NCBI GenBank assembly: GCA_003222395.1
Contig: QHWB01000048.1
Span: 33,628 to 97,627 of the forward strand
DNA length: 64,000 bases
Source of the DNA: Acidobacteriota bacterium
GTDB lineage: Bacteria > Acidobacteriota > Vicinamibacteria > Vicinamibacterales > CAVVIG01
Direction of reading: 5' to 3'
Part shown: piece by piece, positions 8,338-16,915 of the stretch
Layout: each line of letters starts with the position of its first letter
Numbering within the stretch: the stretch's first letter is position 1
The notes under the pieces: generated by a model
What the model was told of the DNA's origin: nothing
The model's database searches: none
Seen by the model: only the letters and a program-made list of their open reading frames with translations
Translations under genes and position numbers: made by a program

Positions 8338-9359
8338 CCAAACTTCGCGTGCTCGCGCTGGTCCACCGTCACCTGATTCCGCCCGCGACGGTCGACGAAG
8401 GCACCGACGTCACGTCAGCGCCGTGGCGCACCGAGTACGACGTCATCTCGACGCTGACCGCGATGGGGCACGAAGTGCGGCCGCTCGGCGTCCACGACGA
8501 CCTTGGCGAAATCCGCCGGCTCGCCGACGAATGGAAGCCGCACATCGCGTTCAACCTGCTCGAAGGGTTCGACGACGTGACGATCTTCGACCAGAACGTC
8601 GTGTCGCACCTCGAGCTGCTGAAGCTGCCGTACACCGGCTGCAATCCGCGCGGTCTTCTGATGGCCCGCGACAAGTCGCTCTCGAAGAAGCTGCTCGCGT
8701 ACCATCGCATCGCCGTACCGGAGTTCGAGGTCTGCCGCATCGGACGCCCGATACGCCGCCACAAGCGACTCACGTTTCCGCTCATCGTGAAGTCGTTGAC
8801 GCAGGAAGCGTCGATTGGCATCTCGCAGGCGTCGGTCGTCGACACCGACGAGAAGCTGAACGAGCGCGTCACGTTCATCCACGAGAGCATCGGCACCGCG
8901 GCCATCGTCGAGCAGTACATCGAAGGGCGCGAGCTGTACGTCGGCGTCATCGGCAATCAGGTGCTGCAGGCGCTGCCGGTGTGGGAGCTGTTCTTCACGA
9001 ACATGCCGGAAGGATCGAAGCGGATCGCGACCGACCGCGTGAAGTGGAGCGTCAAGTACCAGAAGAAGTACGGCATCGACAGCGGGCCGGCAGTGGAGCT
9101 CGCGGACGGACAGGCGGAAAAGATCCAACACCTTTGCAAACGCGCGTATCGCGGCCTCGAGTTGAGTGGGTACGCGCGCATCGATCTGAGGCTGGACGAA
9201 GGGGGCAATGCATGGGTCCTCGAAGCGAACCCGAATCCGCAGATCGCGAAAGGCGAAGACTTCGCGGCCTCAGCCGAGAAGGTGGGCCTCAGTTACGAAG
9301 GGGTGCTGCAGCGGATCATCAACCTCGGGCTGCGATGGCAGCCTGAGAGTTTCGCGTGA
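8334..9359 (+). CDS. ATP-grasp ligase related to D-alanine-D-alanine ligase
   Basis: A 341-residue ATP-grasp protein starting at GTG 8334, in the overlap with the metallopeptidase. It has the D-Ala-D-Ala ligase-like layout: an N-terminal Rossmann-like domain (LRVLALVHRHLIPP), the central LKLPYTGCNPRGLLMARDKSLSKKLL, and the ATP-binding lysine in FPLIVKSLTQEASIGIS. The metal-binding C-terminal YARIDLRLDEGG plus VLEANPNPQIAKGEDFA is also present. A housekeeping Ddl usually carries a VEPN-type ending and sits with mur genes; here the context differs, so this is probably a ligase for another peptide or amino-acid conjugate. The substrate is unknown. Confidence 0.8.
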   Translation: MTKLRVLALVHRHLIPPATVDEGTDVTSAPWRTEYDVISTLTAMGHEVRPLGVHDDLGEIRRLADEWKPHIAFNLLEGFDDVTIFDQNVVSHLELLKLPYTGCNPRGLLMARDKSLSKKLLAYHRIAVPEFEVCRIGRPIRRHKRLTFPLIVKSLTQEASIGISQASVVDTDEKLNERVTFIHESIGTAAIVEQYIEGRELYVGVIGNQVLQALPVWELFFTNMPEGSKRIATDRVKWSVKYQKKYGIDSGPAVELADGQAEKIQHLCKRAYRGLELSGYARIDLRLDEGGNAWVLEANPNPQIAKGEDFAASAEKVGLSYEGVLQRIINLGLRWQPESFA

Positions 9360-9624
9360 TCGCCCAGACGAAGAACGCGAGCATCGCGAACGGCAGAAGC
9401 GGCGCGAGGATGGCGAGTGAAAACGCGATCGCCAGCGCGACGCAGACGATGACGCCGACGAAGAGCACGAACGGCAGGACGACGAGCGCCACAGCGGCCT
9501 TGACGACGAACCGCAGGATGAGAAACGGCAGCAGCAGAAGCGCGAACGGAAGCGCGAGCAGCGCGAACGGCAGCAGCACCAGCCCGAAGAGGATCCGAAA
9601 CGGCAGCGTCAGCAGGTAGACCAT
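9319..9624 (-). CDS. Small hydrophobic membrane protein
   Basis: A protein of about 101 residues starting MVYLLTLPFRILFGLVLLPF at ATG 9624. Nearly the whole sequence is hydrophobic, with three or four transmembrane segments rich in Leu, Val, Phe and Pro. I recognise no family. The ATG at 9624 is chosen because the frame upstream of it is charged and not membrane-like. The 3' end overlaps the end of the convergent ATP-grasp gene by 41 bases. It lies directly downstream of the 83-residue membrane gene and rpoZ on the same strand. Confidence 0.6.
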   Translation of the reverse strand: MVYLLTLPFRILFGLVLLPFALLALPFALLLLPFLILRFVVKAAVALVVLPFVLFVGVIVCVALAIAFSLAILAPLLPFAMLAFFVWAITRNSQAAIAARG

Positions 9625-9647
9625 GTCCCGATCTACGAGCCGGCGCG

Positions 9648-9899
9648 TCAGTGTGTTCCGGTTCCGGGACCTCTCAGCTGGTCGGCGTTGCCGCGGGGAG
9701 CATCCGGCGGCAGGTAGGCCATCGGCTGGCGGCTGACGATTTCGTCGAGGCTCTTCACGACCGGGGAGTTGCCGGCCGTCCGTTTCAGTTTCGTAAAGCC
9801 GACGATGACGCAGAAGCCGATGAACAGCGCGAGCACGAAAGCCGTGCTGGACAGAAGTCCCTGCACGACGCCGACCACAATCGGCTGAACCTCGCTCAC
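9648..9899 (-). CDS. Small single-span membrane protein, unknown
   Basis: An 83-residue protein with one transmembrane helix (LLSSTAFVLALFIGFCVIVGF) followed by a polar tail, PVVKSLDEIVSRQPMAYLPP. I do not recognise the family. Its ATG overlaps the TGA of rpoZ by 4 bases, so it is co-translated with the omega subunit gene. Confidence 0.6.
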   Translation of the reverse strand: MSEVQPIVVGVVQGLLSSTAFVLALFIGFCVIVGFTKLKRTAGNSPVVKSLDEIVSRQPMAYLPPDAPRGNADQLRGPGTGTH

Positions 9900-10174
9900 T
9901 CGCCGGCTCCCGCCGCGGCCGACGCCCGCGACTTTTCGGGCACATCGTAGTAGACGAGTCCGCGCTTCACCTCTTCCATCGCCACGCGCTCGGCCTTCTT
10001 CGGCAGATGCTCGATGTCGTCGATCCGCACGCGCGCGCCGCGCCGCAGTTGCTTGGCGCGAAGCGCGGCGACGTCGACGAAGAGGAATCGGCTGTCAATC
10101 GGAGGCGCCGGCTCGGAGGAAATTGCCGGGCCGTGCGGTTGGCTGTCAGCGTTGAGGGGAGCAGTCATGTCCAT
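9896..10174 (-). CDS. rpoZ: RNA polymerase omega subunit
   Basis: A 92-residue omega-type protein that helps assemble RNA polymerase around beta-prime. The central DSRFLFVDVAALRAKQLRRG and the later AMEEVKRGLVYYD match the omega core (the family R-A-x-Q-L and A-x-x-E-V-x-x-G-x-V patterns). The long frame extends further upstream. I choose ATG 10174 (MDMTAPLNADSQ) because the upstream extension is proline-rich and low complexity; ATG 10168 is an alternative. It heads a small operon with two membrane proteins. Confidence 0.85.
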   Translation of the reverse strand: MDMTAPLNADSQPHGPAISSEPAPPIDSRFLFVDVAALRAKQLRRGARVRIDDIEHLPKKAERVAMEEVKRGLVYYDVPEKSRASAAAGAGE

Positions 10175-10383
10175 GATCGACCCAGTAGCGTAGCACGCGG
10201 ATCTAAAGCGAGGAAGGCCCGGAGGCCCTGGCGGCCTTGGTCGCATGCATCGTGTCGTCGACGCGCGCCTTTTTCTCTTTCATCTCGGTGTCGGTGGAGC
10301 GCGCTGAACGAGGATGCGATCGCGCAGTGGACGCACTTTCAGGTGGACCTCCGCTGTCGATGAATTGTGAGGGTGTGGGCCAG

Positions 10384-10428
10384 GAACGGCAGGACAGGCC
10401 GGATGGGCCCTTCCTGCCTGTCCTGTTC
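10384..10428. repeat. GGCAGGACAGGC hairpin downstream of hsp20
   Basis: AGGACAGGC at 10391-10399 can pair with GCCTGTCCT at 10416-10424, with a 16-base loop, and GAAC/GTTC flanks extend the pairing. It lies 28 bases past the hsp20 stop codon on the minus strand and may end that transcript. It is of the GGCAGG/CCTGCC repeat type. The rest of 10175-10455 contains no gene that I can support. Confidence 0.65.
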
Positions 10429-10455
10429 TGCCCCTCGTGCCCTGCCGATCTATGT

Positions 10456-10845
10456 TTACGCGGCGACGTCGACCTTGATCGACCGCGGCCTGGCTTCCTC
10501 ACGCAGCGGGAGCCGCACGGTGAGAACGCCGTTCTTGTACTCGGCCGAGACCCGGTTGGAGTCGACGGTCTGCGGCAGCGAGAACGAGCGGCTGAAGGTC
10601 CCGTAGCGCCGCTCGATGTGGTGGTACTGATCGTCTTTGACTTCGCTTACGGCTTTCTTCTCGCCCTTGATCGTCAGCACGAAATTCTCGACCGTGACGT
10701 CGATATCGTCGCGGGTCATGTCAGGCAGCTCGGCCTTCAGCACCAGCTCGTGATCGCCGGTCTGGAAGATATCGACCGGCGGCATCCAAGTGCTCGGGGC
10801 GGTGAACCCGAAATCGCGGAACGGATCCCAACGAACGATGGTCAT
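10456..10845 (-). CDS. Small heat-shock protein, Hsp20 family
   Basis: A 129-residue alpha-crystallin-type chaperone that holds unfolded proteins. After a WDPFRDFG N-terminus, the alpha-crystallin domain runs from VDIFQTGDHELVLKAELPD to EYKNGVLTVRLPLREE, including the conserved beta9 motif NGVLTVRLP. The C-terminus ends PRSIKVDVAA, with an I-x-V oligomerisation motif. It lies 12 bases downstream of dnaK and probably shares its transcript and heat control. Confidence 0.95.
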   Translation of the reverse strand: MTIVRWDPFRDFGFTAPSTWMPPVDIFQTGDHELVLKAELPDMTRDDIDVTVENFVLTIKGEKKAVSEVKDDQYHHIERRYGTFSRSFSLPQTVDSNRVSAEYKNGVLTVRLPLREEARPRSIKVDVAA

Positions 10846-10857
10846 GATTCCTCCTCG

Positions 10858-12735
10858 TTACTTCGTCTCCGCGTATTCCGCGTCGACGACTTCTGCATCC
10901 TTGACGTTCGAACCTTGTGAACTCTGTGAACTCTGCGAACCTTTATAGAGCTGCTCCGCCATCGCGTGCGAGGCGCGCTGCAGCTCCTCTGACGCTCGCG
11001 TGATTGCCGCGAGGTCGTCGCCCTGTACGGCCCTTCGCACCACCGCAATCGCCGCCTCGATCTTCGACAGGTCACCGAACGGCAGCTTGTCCCGGTTCTC
11101 GGCGATCGTCTTCTCGACCTGATACGCCAGCGCGTCGGCCTGGTTGCGCGCGTCGATCACGTCGCGCCGCGCCTTGTCTTCCGACTCGTGCGCTTGCGCG
11201 TCCTTCACCATCCGGTCGACCTCCTCCTTGTTGAGGCCGCTCGATGAGGTGATCGTGATCTGCTGCTCCTTGCCGGTCGCCAGATCCTTGGCCGCGACGT
11301 TGACGATGCCGTTCGCGTCGATGTCGAAGCCGACCTCGATCTGCGGCACGCCGCGCGGCGCGGGCGGCAGGCCGACGAGATGGAACTTGCCGAGCGTCCG
11401 GTTGTCGCGCGCCATCGGGCGCTCGCCCTGCAGCACGTGCACCTCGACGTTGGGCTGATTGTCGGTCGCCGTCGAGAAAATCTCGCTCTTCCGCGTCGGG
11501 ATCGTCGTGTTGCGCGGGATGAGCGTCGTCATCACGCCGCCGAGCGTCTCGATGCCGAGCGACAGCGGCGTCACGTCGAGCAGGAGCACGTCCTTGACTT
11601 CGCCTGCGAGCACGCCGCCCTGGACGGCAGCGCCCACCGCGACGACTTCATCCGGGTTGACGCCCTTGTGCGGCTCCTTGCCGAAGAAGTCGCGCACGAG
11701 CTGTTGCACCTTCGGCATGCGCGTCAAGCCGCCGACGAGCACGACCTCATCGATCTTCTTCGGATCGACGGCGGCATCGGCGAGCGCCTGCTTGACCGGA
11801 GCCATCGTCCGCTGCAGCAGGTCGTCGACGAGCTGTTCGAGCTTCGCCCGCGTCAGCTTCATCTGCAGGTGCTTTGGCCCGTTCTGATCGGCCGTGACGA
11901 AGGGGAGATTGATTTCGGTTTCCATCGCCGTCGACAGCTCGATCTTGGCTTTCTCAGCGGCCTCCTTCAGCCGCTGCAGCGCCATGCGATCCTTCGACAG
12001 GTCGATGCCCTCGGTCTTCTTGAATTCGGCCGCGAGCCACTCGATGACGCGATCGTCCAGATCGTCGCCGCCGAGATGCGTGTCGCCGTTGGTCGCCTTC
12101 ACCTCGACGACGCCTTCGCCCACCTCGAGGACCGAGATGTCGAACGTGCCGCCGCCGAAGTCGTAGACGGCGATCGTTTCGTCCTTTTTCTTATCGAGCC
12201 CGTACGCCAGCGCCGCCGCCGTCGGCTCGTTGATGATGCGCAGCACGTTGAGGCCGGCGATTTTGCCGGCGTCCTTCGTCGCCTGACGCTGCGCGTCGTT
12301 GAAGTACGCCGGCACGGTGATCACCGCGTCGCTGACCGGTTCGCCGAGATAATCGTCGGCGGCCTTCTTCAGCTTCTGCAGGATCATCGCGGAGATCTCG
12401 GGCGGCGAGTATTTCTTGCCGCGCGCTTCCACCCAGGCGTCGCCGTTCTGCGCGCGCACCACTTTGTACGGCACGCGCGAGGCCTCGTTCGTGATCTCAT
12501 CGAACTTGCGACCCATGAAACGTTTGATGGAGAAGATGGTGTTTTCGGGATTGGTAACGGCCTGTCGCTTCGCCACCTGCCCGACCAGCCGCTCGCCGTC
12601 CTTCGCGATTGCGACGACCGAAGGCGTGAGCCTCGCGCCCTCCTGATTGACGATGACGGCCGGCTGTCCGCCCTCCATCACGGCCACGACGGAGTTCGTC
12701 GTGCCGAGGTCGATTCCTATGACTTTGCCTTTCAT
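10858..12735 (-). CDS. dnaK: Molecular chaperone DnaK (Hsp70)
   Basis: A 625-residue Hsp70 with an N-terminal ATPase domain ([17 protein letters not shown], the phosphate-binding [16 protein letters not shown] and [17 protein letters not shown]). The substrate-binding domain follows ([18 protein letters not shown]), then a helical lid. The C-terminus ends [13 protein letters not shown], which fits the acidic EEVD-like tail of bacterial DnaK. Length is normal. A Ser/Gln-rich linker precedes the tail. A GAGG ribosome-binding site lies 4 bases before the ATG. grpE and dnaJ are not adjacent. Confidence 0.98.
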   Translation of the reverse strand: MKGKVIGIDLGTTNSVVAVMEGGQPAVIVNQEGARLTPSVVAIAKDGERLVGQVAKRQAVTNPENTIFSIKRFMGRKFDEITNEASRVPYKVVRAQNGDAWVEARGKKYSPPEISAMILQKLKKAADDYLGEPVSDAVITVPAYFNDAQRQATKDAGKIAGLNVLRIINEPTAAALAYGLDKKKDETIAVYDFGGGTFDISVLEVGEGVVEVKATNGDTHLGGDDLDDRVIEWLAAEFKKTEGIDLSKDRMALQRLKEAAEKAKIELSTAMETEINLPFVTADQNGPKHLQMKLTRAKLEQLVDDLLQRTMAPVKQALADAAVDPKKIDEVVLVGGLTRMPKVQQLVRDFFGKEPHKGVNPDEVVAVGAAVQGGVLAGEVKDVLLLDVTPLSLGIETLGGVMTTLIPRNTTIPTRKSEIFSTATDNQPNVEVHVLQGERPMARDNRTLGKFHLVGLPPAPRGVPQIEVGFDIDANGIVNVAAKDLATGKEQQITITSSSGLNKEEVDRMVKDAQAHESEDKARRDVIDARNQADALAYQVEKTIAENRDKLPFGDLSKIEAAIAVVRRAVQGDDLAAITRASEELQRASHAMAEQLYKGSQSSQSSQGSNVKDAEVVDAEYAETK

Positions 12736-12744
12736 AATCCTCGT

Positions 12745-12772
12745 AGTATAGCCAGATATGAGTGTTTGTCAA
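12745..12772 (-). promoter_or_regulatory. dnaK sigma70-type promoter
   Basis: On the minus strand, TTGACA (12772-12767), a 16-base spacer and TATACT (12750-12745) lie just upstream of the dnaK start codon at 12735. The -35 hexamer is a perfect match to the sigma70 consensus. No CIRCE element and no HspR-type CTTGAGT-N7-ACTCAAG site was found. Confidence 0.75.
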
Positions 12773-12799
12773 GCATCTTATATGAGTTCTAAGAACTCA
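12756..12799. promoter_or_regulatory. Candidate operator sites upstream of dnaK
   Basis: ATATGAGT occurs twice, at 12756-12763 (inside the promoter spacer) and 12780-12787. The second copy overlaps a palindrome at 12783-12799, TGAGTTCT-A-AGAACTCA, with 8-base arms. Repeats that lie across and just upstream of the promoter suggest a heat-shock repressor or activator site of unknown type, which could also control the divergent hsp20. Confidence 0.5.
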
Positions 12800-12886
12800 C
12801 AAATATCGATCAGCTATCTTTCTACTCATCTGCGACTTACGGCGGCCGCTGGCGGCGCCGAGGTCACTATGCGATGATTCCTGGCT

Positions 12887-13345
12887 ATGCGCACTCGCAT
12901 TCAAACGGTCGCCGTTCCTTCGGAAATCGGTGATTTTGCCGATGAGGTCCGCCGCGTTTTTCTCGAGCTCGGACGGGTCTTCGGCGCCGAATCGCTGACC
13001 GGCGAATGCGCGCCGGCCATCGACGTCTACGAAACCGACGATGCGATCGAGGTCGTGGTCGATTTGCCGGGCGTCGACGTGAAAGCGGTGCGGCTGCTGA
13101 CGAAAGGCGACAGCGTGCTGGTCGCCGGCGAAAAAGCGCCACGGCGCGTGCGCGGCGAATCGAGCTTTCACCTCGTCGAGCGCGGCTACGGCCGCTTCGC
13201 GCGCGTCGTCCGGCTCGGACGTGCGTGCGACACCTCGAAGGCGCGCGCGCGTTACAAGGCCGGCGAGCTGCAGATCACCTTTCCCAAGATTGCCGATCGC
13301 CGCGGCCACACCATTCCCATCGTCATGGACAACGCGCATTCCTAG
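12887..13345 (+). CDS. Second Hsp20-family protein, divergent from dnaK
   Basis: A 152-residue alpha-crystallin-domain protein. The domain runs from AIDVYETDDAIEVVVDLPG, through VERGYGRFARVVRLG, to KAGELQITFPKIADRRG; the last part replaces the canonical G-V-L motif with GELQITFP. It differs clearly from the Hsp20 downstream of dnaK. It is divergent from dnaK across a 151-base region with the repeat operators, and lies 14 bases upstream of ymdB. Confidence 0.9.
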   Translation: MRTRIQTVAVPSEIGDFADEVRRVFLELGRVFGAESLTGECAPAIDVYETDDAIEVVVDLPGVDVKAVRLLTKGDSVLVAGEKAPRRVRGESSFHLVERGYGRFARVVRLGRACDTSKARARYKAGELQITFPKIADRRGHTIPIVMDNAHS

Positions 13346-13359
13346 CCGATCGGCCATTC

Positions 13360-14298
13360 ATGCGGCTGCTCTTCATCGGCGATATCGTCGGCAAACCGGG
13401 ACGTGATCTGCTGCGTCAGGGCTTGCCCGGCCTCGTCGAGTGCCATCAGATCGACTTCGTCATTGCCAACGCCGAGAACTCGGCCGGCGGTTTCGGTATC
13501 ACGCGCGAGATTGGCGAGCAAATCCTCGACCTCGGCGTCGACGTGATGACCTCGGGCAATCACATCTGGGACAAGAAGGAGGCGCTCGACTACATCGGAA
13601 CCGAGCCGCGTCTCCTGCGGCCGGCCAACTACCCTGCCGGCGTGCCGGGCAATGGCGGTTACCTCGCACGTTCGCGCGACGGCCGATCGGTCGGCGTAAT
13701 CAGCCTCATGGGCCGGGTGTTCATGCTCAACATCGACGATCCGTTCAGCGTCGTGCTCCGCGAGATCGATCGTCTGCGCGAGCGAGCGCGAATCATCTTC
13801 GTCGACTTCCATGCCGAAGCAACGTCGGAGAAGCTCGCGATGGGCTGGTATCTGGATGGAAAGGTGTCGGCGGTCGTCGGCACTCACACGCACGTACAGA
13901 CCGCGGACGAGCGCATTCTGCCGAAGGGCACAGCGTACCTGACCGACGCCGGCATGACGGGACCGCACGATTCGATCATCGGCGTCGAGGTCGAGGCTGC
14001 GCTCGGCCGCTTTCTCACCGCGCTGCCGGCGAGGTTCGAAACTGCGACAGCGAATCCGCGACTGAACGCGGTTATCGTCGAAGCCGACGACAGAACGGGA
14101 CTCGCAACTGACATCGAGCGCATCCAGTACAGCGCCGACGAGCTTCATGACCTGGGACGCTCTGTTTTAGATACGCCCGAGCGCAGCGCCCGCGGCGCGC
14201 GGGAACGCGAACGCATCAGTGCGGCGGCGGGGTCCCCAGCGCGCGTTCTCGGCGGGCTGGGGTGCCCGAGCGGGGTGGGGCACCGCGCCAATAAATAA
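13360..14298 (+). CDS. ymdB: YmdB-family metallophosphoesterase (TIGR00282)
   Basis: A 312-residue metallophosphoesterase; Bacillus YmdB is a 2',3'-cyclic-nucleotide phosphodiesterase. The di-metal motifs are LFIGDIVGKPGRD (start), NAENSAGGFGIT, TSGNHIWDKKEAL, VDFHAEATSEK and VVGTHTHVQTADERIL. The expected protein ends near residue 265. About 40 extra residues (TPERSARGARERERIS onward) are encoded by a GC-rich intergenic-repeat-like stretch, so the natural C-terminus was probably extended by read-through into it. Its TAA overlaps the ATG of xseA by one base. It is often beside rny in other phyla; here rny is 21 kb away. Confidence 0.92.
   Translation: MRLLFIGDIVGKPGRDLLRQGLPGLVECHQIDFVIANAENSAGGFGITREIGEQILDLGVDVMTSGNHIWDKKEALDYIGTEPRLLRPANYPAGVPGNGGYLARSRDGRSVGVISLMGRVFMLNIDDPFSVVLREIDRLRERARIIFVDFHAEATSEKLAMGWYLDGKVSAVVGTHTHVQTADERILPKGTAYLTDAGMTGPHDSIIGVEVEAALGRFLTALPARFETATANPRLNAVIVEADDRTGLATDIERIQYSADELHDLGRSVLDTPERSARGARERERISAAAGSPARVLGGLGCPSGVGHRANK
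14170..14290. repeat. GC-rich repeat-like segment within the ymdB 3' end
   Basis: The segment contains GAGCGCAGCGCCCGCGGCGC, GGGGTCCCCAGCGCGCG and GCGGGGTGGGGCACCGCGCC. It resembles a decayed copy of the element found three times at 36974-37225 and twice near 22500-22640, all of which end in a GGGGTGGGGCCCCGCG-like core. It now encodes the C-terminal tail of YmdB. Confidence 0.5.
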
Positions 14299-15698
14299 TG
14301 TCGGATTTGTTCGATCAACTGTTTGAAGAAGACGATGAGCCGCAGCCCGAACCGGCAGCACCGGCGCCCGTCCGTCGCGTCCTCACCGTCACTGACCTGA
14401 CGATCAAGATCCGCGATCTGCTCGAAACCGAGCTGTTCGAGGTGTGGGTCGAAGGTGAACTGTCCAACTGCCGCGTGTGGAACACCGGTCATCTGTACTT
14501 CACGCTGAAGGACGATCGCTCGCAGCTGCGCGGCTTCATGTTCAAGGCCGCGCTGCGGTACCTCAAATTCAAACCGACCGACGGCACGCGCGTCGTCGCG
14601 CGCGGCAAGATTTCGGTCTATGAACCGAAGGGCGAATATCAACTTGTCTGCGAGCATCTCGAACCGCAGGGACTCGGTGCGCTGCAGCTCGCATTCGAAC
14701 AGCTGAAAAAGCGTCTGCAGCAGGAAGGCCTGTTCGACCCGGCGCGGAAACGCGCCCTGCCGGCGCTGCCGCGCAAGATTGGCATCGTGACGTCGCTCGA
14801 CGGCGCCGCGATTCGCGACATCATCAAAGTACTGAGGCGGCGGTATACGAACGCTCATCTGATCATCTGCCCGGCGCGTGTGCAGGGTGAGGATGCGGCA
14901 TCTGATATCGCGCGGGCGCTGCGGCAGATTGCGCGCGTCCCCGGCGTCGACGTCGTCATCGTCGGGCGCGGCGGCGGTTCGATGGAAGACCTGTGGGCGT
15001 TCAATGAAGAGATGGTTGCGCGCGCGATCGGCCGCGTGCCGGTGCCGGTCATCTCGGCGGTCGGCCACGAGACCGACGTGACGATTGCCGATTTCGTGGC
15101 CGACGTACGCGCGCCGACGCCGTCGGCGGCAGCGGAGCTGGTCGTCTCGCGCAAGGACGAGTTCTGCGGCCGAATCGATCGACTCCGTGATCGTCTGCAC
15201 GCGTCCGCGCGCAGCCGCATTCAGGGCCTGAGCCGCCGCGTGCACGTCATTGGCGCGCGTCCCGCGCTCGCCGGATTTCCGGGACGCATCGCGATGCGCG
15301 GCCGCCACGTCGCGGAGCTGTCGCACGCGCTCGCGCGGGTCTTCCGCGCCGGCCTGGGCGTCAACGCACGACGGCTCCAGCAGCTCGAGCGGCAGCTGGC
15401 TGGCCTGGACGTCAGCCGGCAGCTGGCGACGATGCGCACGCGGCTCGTTGCCGCAGACGGCCGTTTGACGAGCGCGGCGACGCGCCGGCAGGATCGCGCA
15501 GCCGGACAGCTGCGGGCCGTCGCCGGCCGCCTCGATGTGCTCAGCCCGCTCGCCGTCCTCGGCCGCGGATACGCTGTCGCGTGGAATGCCGACAAGACGC
15601 GCGTGCTCCGAGACGCCACCGGCGTGGCGCCGGACGACCACATACGCGTCACCTTGAGTCGCGGCGAAATTGAGGCTAAGGTGACCAAGACCTCATGA
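14298..15698 (+). CDS. xseA: Exodeoxyribonuclease VII large subunit
   Basis: A 466-residue XseA, the catalytic subunit that degrades single-stranded DNA. It has an N-terminal OB-fold with a LFEVWVEGELSNCRVWNTGH-type start and HLYFTLKDDRSQLRGFMFK, then the catalytic region KIGIVTSLDGAAIRDI, VDVVIVGRGGGSMEDLWAFN and VISAVGHETDVTIADFVAD. A long coiled-coil and the C-terminal segment LAVLGRGYAVAWN follow. All are canonical. The ATG overlaps the ymdB stop codon, and the 3' end overlaps xseB by 4 bases. Confidence 0.97.
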   Translation: MSDLFDQLFEEDDEPQPEPAAPAPVRRVLTVTDLTIKIRDLLETELFEVWVEGELSNCRVWNTGHLYFTLKDDRSQLRGFMFKAALRYLKFKPTDGTRVVARGKISVYEPKGEYQLVCEHLEPQGLGALQLAFEQLKKRLQQEGLFDPARKRALPALPRKIGIVTSLDGAAIRDIIKVLRRRYTNAHLIICPARVQGEDAASDIARALRQIARVPGVDVVIVGRGGGSMEDLWAFNEEMVARAIGRVPVPVISAVGHETDVTIADFVADVRAPTPSAAAELVVSRKDEFCGRIDRLRDRLHASARSRIQGLSRRVHVIGARPALAGFPGRIAMRGRHVAELSHALARVFRAGLGVNARRLQQLERQLAGLDVSRQLATMRTRLVAADGRLTSAATRRQDRAAGQLRAVAGRLDVLSPLAVLGRGYAVAWNADKTRVLRDATGVAPDDHIRVTLSRGEIEAKVTKTS

Positions 15699-15943
15699 GC
15701 GACACATCGACAAAGGACTTCGAGGCGGCGATCGCCGAGCTCGAATCGATCGTCAAGAAGCTCGAGGAGGGGGACATCGCGCTCGAACAATCGCTCGCCT
15801 TGTACGAGCGCGGCGTACAGCTCTCGCGCTTCTGTCACGCGCGGCTCGAGGAAGCCGAGCGCCGCATCGAGATTCTCAACGAACGCGGAGAGCTGAAGCC
15901 GGCGCCCTCTTCGTTCGCCGCCGACGACTCGCGCCGCGGGTAG
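15695..15943 (+). CDS. xseB: Exodeoxyribonuclease VII small subunit
   Basis: An 82-residue XseB: FEAAIAELESIVKKLEEGDI, ALEQSLALYERGVQLSRFCH and a coiled C-terminus RLEEAERRIEIL match the whole family. The ATGA overlap with xseA gives coupled translation, as expected for subunits of one enzyme. Confidence 0.97.
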   Translation: MSDTSTKDFEAAIAELESIVKKLEEGDIALEQSLALYERGVQLSRFCHARLEEAERRIEILNERGELKPAPSSFAADDSRRG

Positions 15944-15949
15944 GCGGTC

Positions 15950-16915
15950 GTGGTCGACACGCTCGCCGGCTTTCTGAAGATCGCGCGGGCCGAGGTCGAC
16001 GATGCGCTGAACCGATACCTGCCGGCGCCGCCGACGTGTCCCGAAATCGTGAGCGAGGCGATGCGCTACAGCGTCTTTGCCGGCGGCAAGCGGCTGCGGC
16101 CGATCCTCGCGCTCGCCGCCGCCGATGCGGTCGATCGCAGCCCTGCGGGGCTGCGACACGCGGATGCGATGCAGCGCTTCACGCCTGCGATGGAGCTGGC
16201 TTTGCCCGCCGCCTGCGCCATCGAGATGATTCACACCTACTCCCTCATCCACGACGATCTGCCGGCGATGGACAACGACACGCTGCGCCGCGGACAGCCG
16301 ACGCTGCACGTGAAATTCGGCGACGGCATAGCGATCCTGGCGGGCGACGGCCTTCACGCCGAAGCCTTCACGCTGCTGGCGCGGGAGCCGATCGGGCCCG
16401 ACGCCGACATCGCCGACCGCAAGCTGCGTGTCATCCGCCTCGTCGCGGAAGCGGCCGGCGCGGCCGGCATGGTGGGCGGGCAGACGATCGACCTGCAGGC
16501 AGCCGGTCAGGCGGGCCCGCGCACGATCGTTCTCGATCGCGACGGCCTCCGCGCGATGCACGCGCGCAAGACGGGCGCGCTTATCCGCGCGGCCGCGGTG
16601 AGCGGCGCGATCATGGCCGGCGCGCCGGATGGTCTGGTTGGCGCCGTCGATCGTTACGCGACCGATCTCGGCCTCGCGTTTCAGATCGTCGACGACATCC
16701 TCGACGTGGAGGGGAGCGCGGAGCAGCTCGGCAAGACCACGGGCAAGGACGCCGCCGGCTCGAAGCCGACATATCCGGCGCTGTTCGGCCTCGAGGAGTC
16801 GCACCGCCTCGCGTCGGAATGCGCGGTGCGCGCGCACCGGACGCTGCAGGATGCGCAGCTCACCTCAGGACATCTCGGGGCGATCGCCGACTGGGTCGTC
16901 TCCAGGCGGAATTGA
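15950..16915 (+). CDS. ispA: Polyprenyl diphosphate synthase (farnesyl/geranylgeranyl type)
   Basis: A 321-residue short-chain trans-prenyltransferase that condenses IPP with allylic diphosphates. GTG 15950 gives MVDTLAGFLKIARAEVDDAL. Key motifs are SVFAGGKRLRPIL, the first aspartate-rich motif SLIHDDLPAMDNDTLRRG, and the second motif AFQIVDDILDVEG. The two residues inside the first motif (DDLPAMD) fit the FPP/GGPP bacterial type. It lies between xseB and tlyA, an arrangement found in many bacteria. The product chain length cannot be fixed from sequence alone. Confidence 0.93.
   Translation: MVDTLAGFLKIARAEVDDALNRYLPAPPTCPEIVSEAMRYSVFAGGKRLRPILALAAADAVDRSPAGLRHADAMQRFTPAMELALPAACAIEMIHTYSLIHDDLPAMDNDTLRRGQPTLHVKFGDGIAILAGDGLHAEAFTLLAREPIGPDADIADRKLRVIRLVAEAAGAAGMVGGQTIDLQAAGQAGPRTIVLDRDGLRAMHARKTGALIRAAAVSGAIMAGAPDGLVGAVDRYATDLGLAFQIVDDILDVEGSAEQLGKTTGKDAAGSKPTYPALFGLEESHRLASECAVRAHRTLQDAQLTSGHLGAIADWVVSRRN

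Noticed and set aside
10203..10502. A 99-codon open frame on the minus strand between rpoZ and hsp20
   Set aside because: It crosses the GGCAGG hairpin and the hsp20 3' end, has basic low-complexity composition and no family resemblance.
12736..12886. CIRCE (HrcA) or HspR operator before dnaK
   Set aside because: Neither TTAGCACTC-N9-GAGTGCTAA nor CTTGAGT-N7-ACTCAAG is present; the palindrome found has a different sequence.
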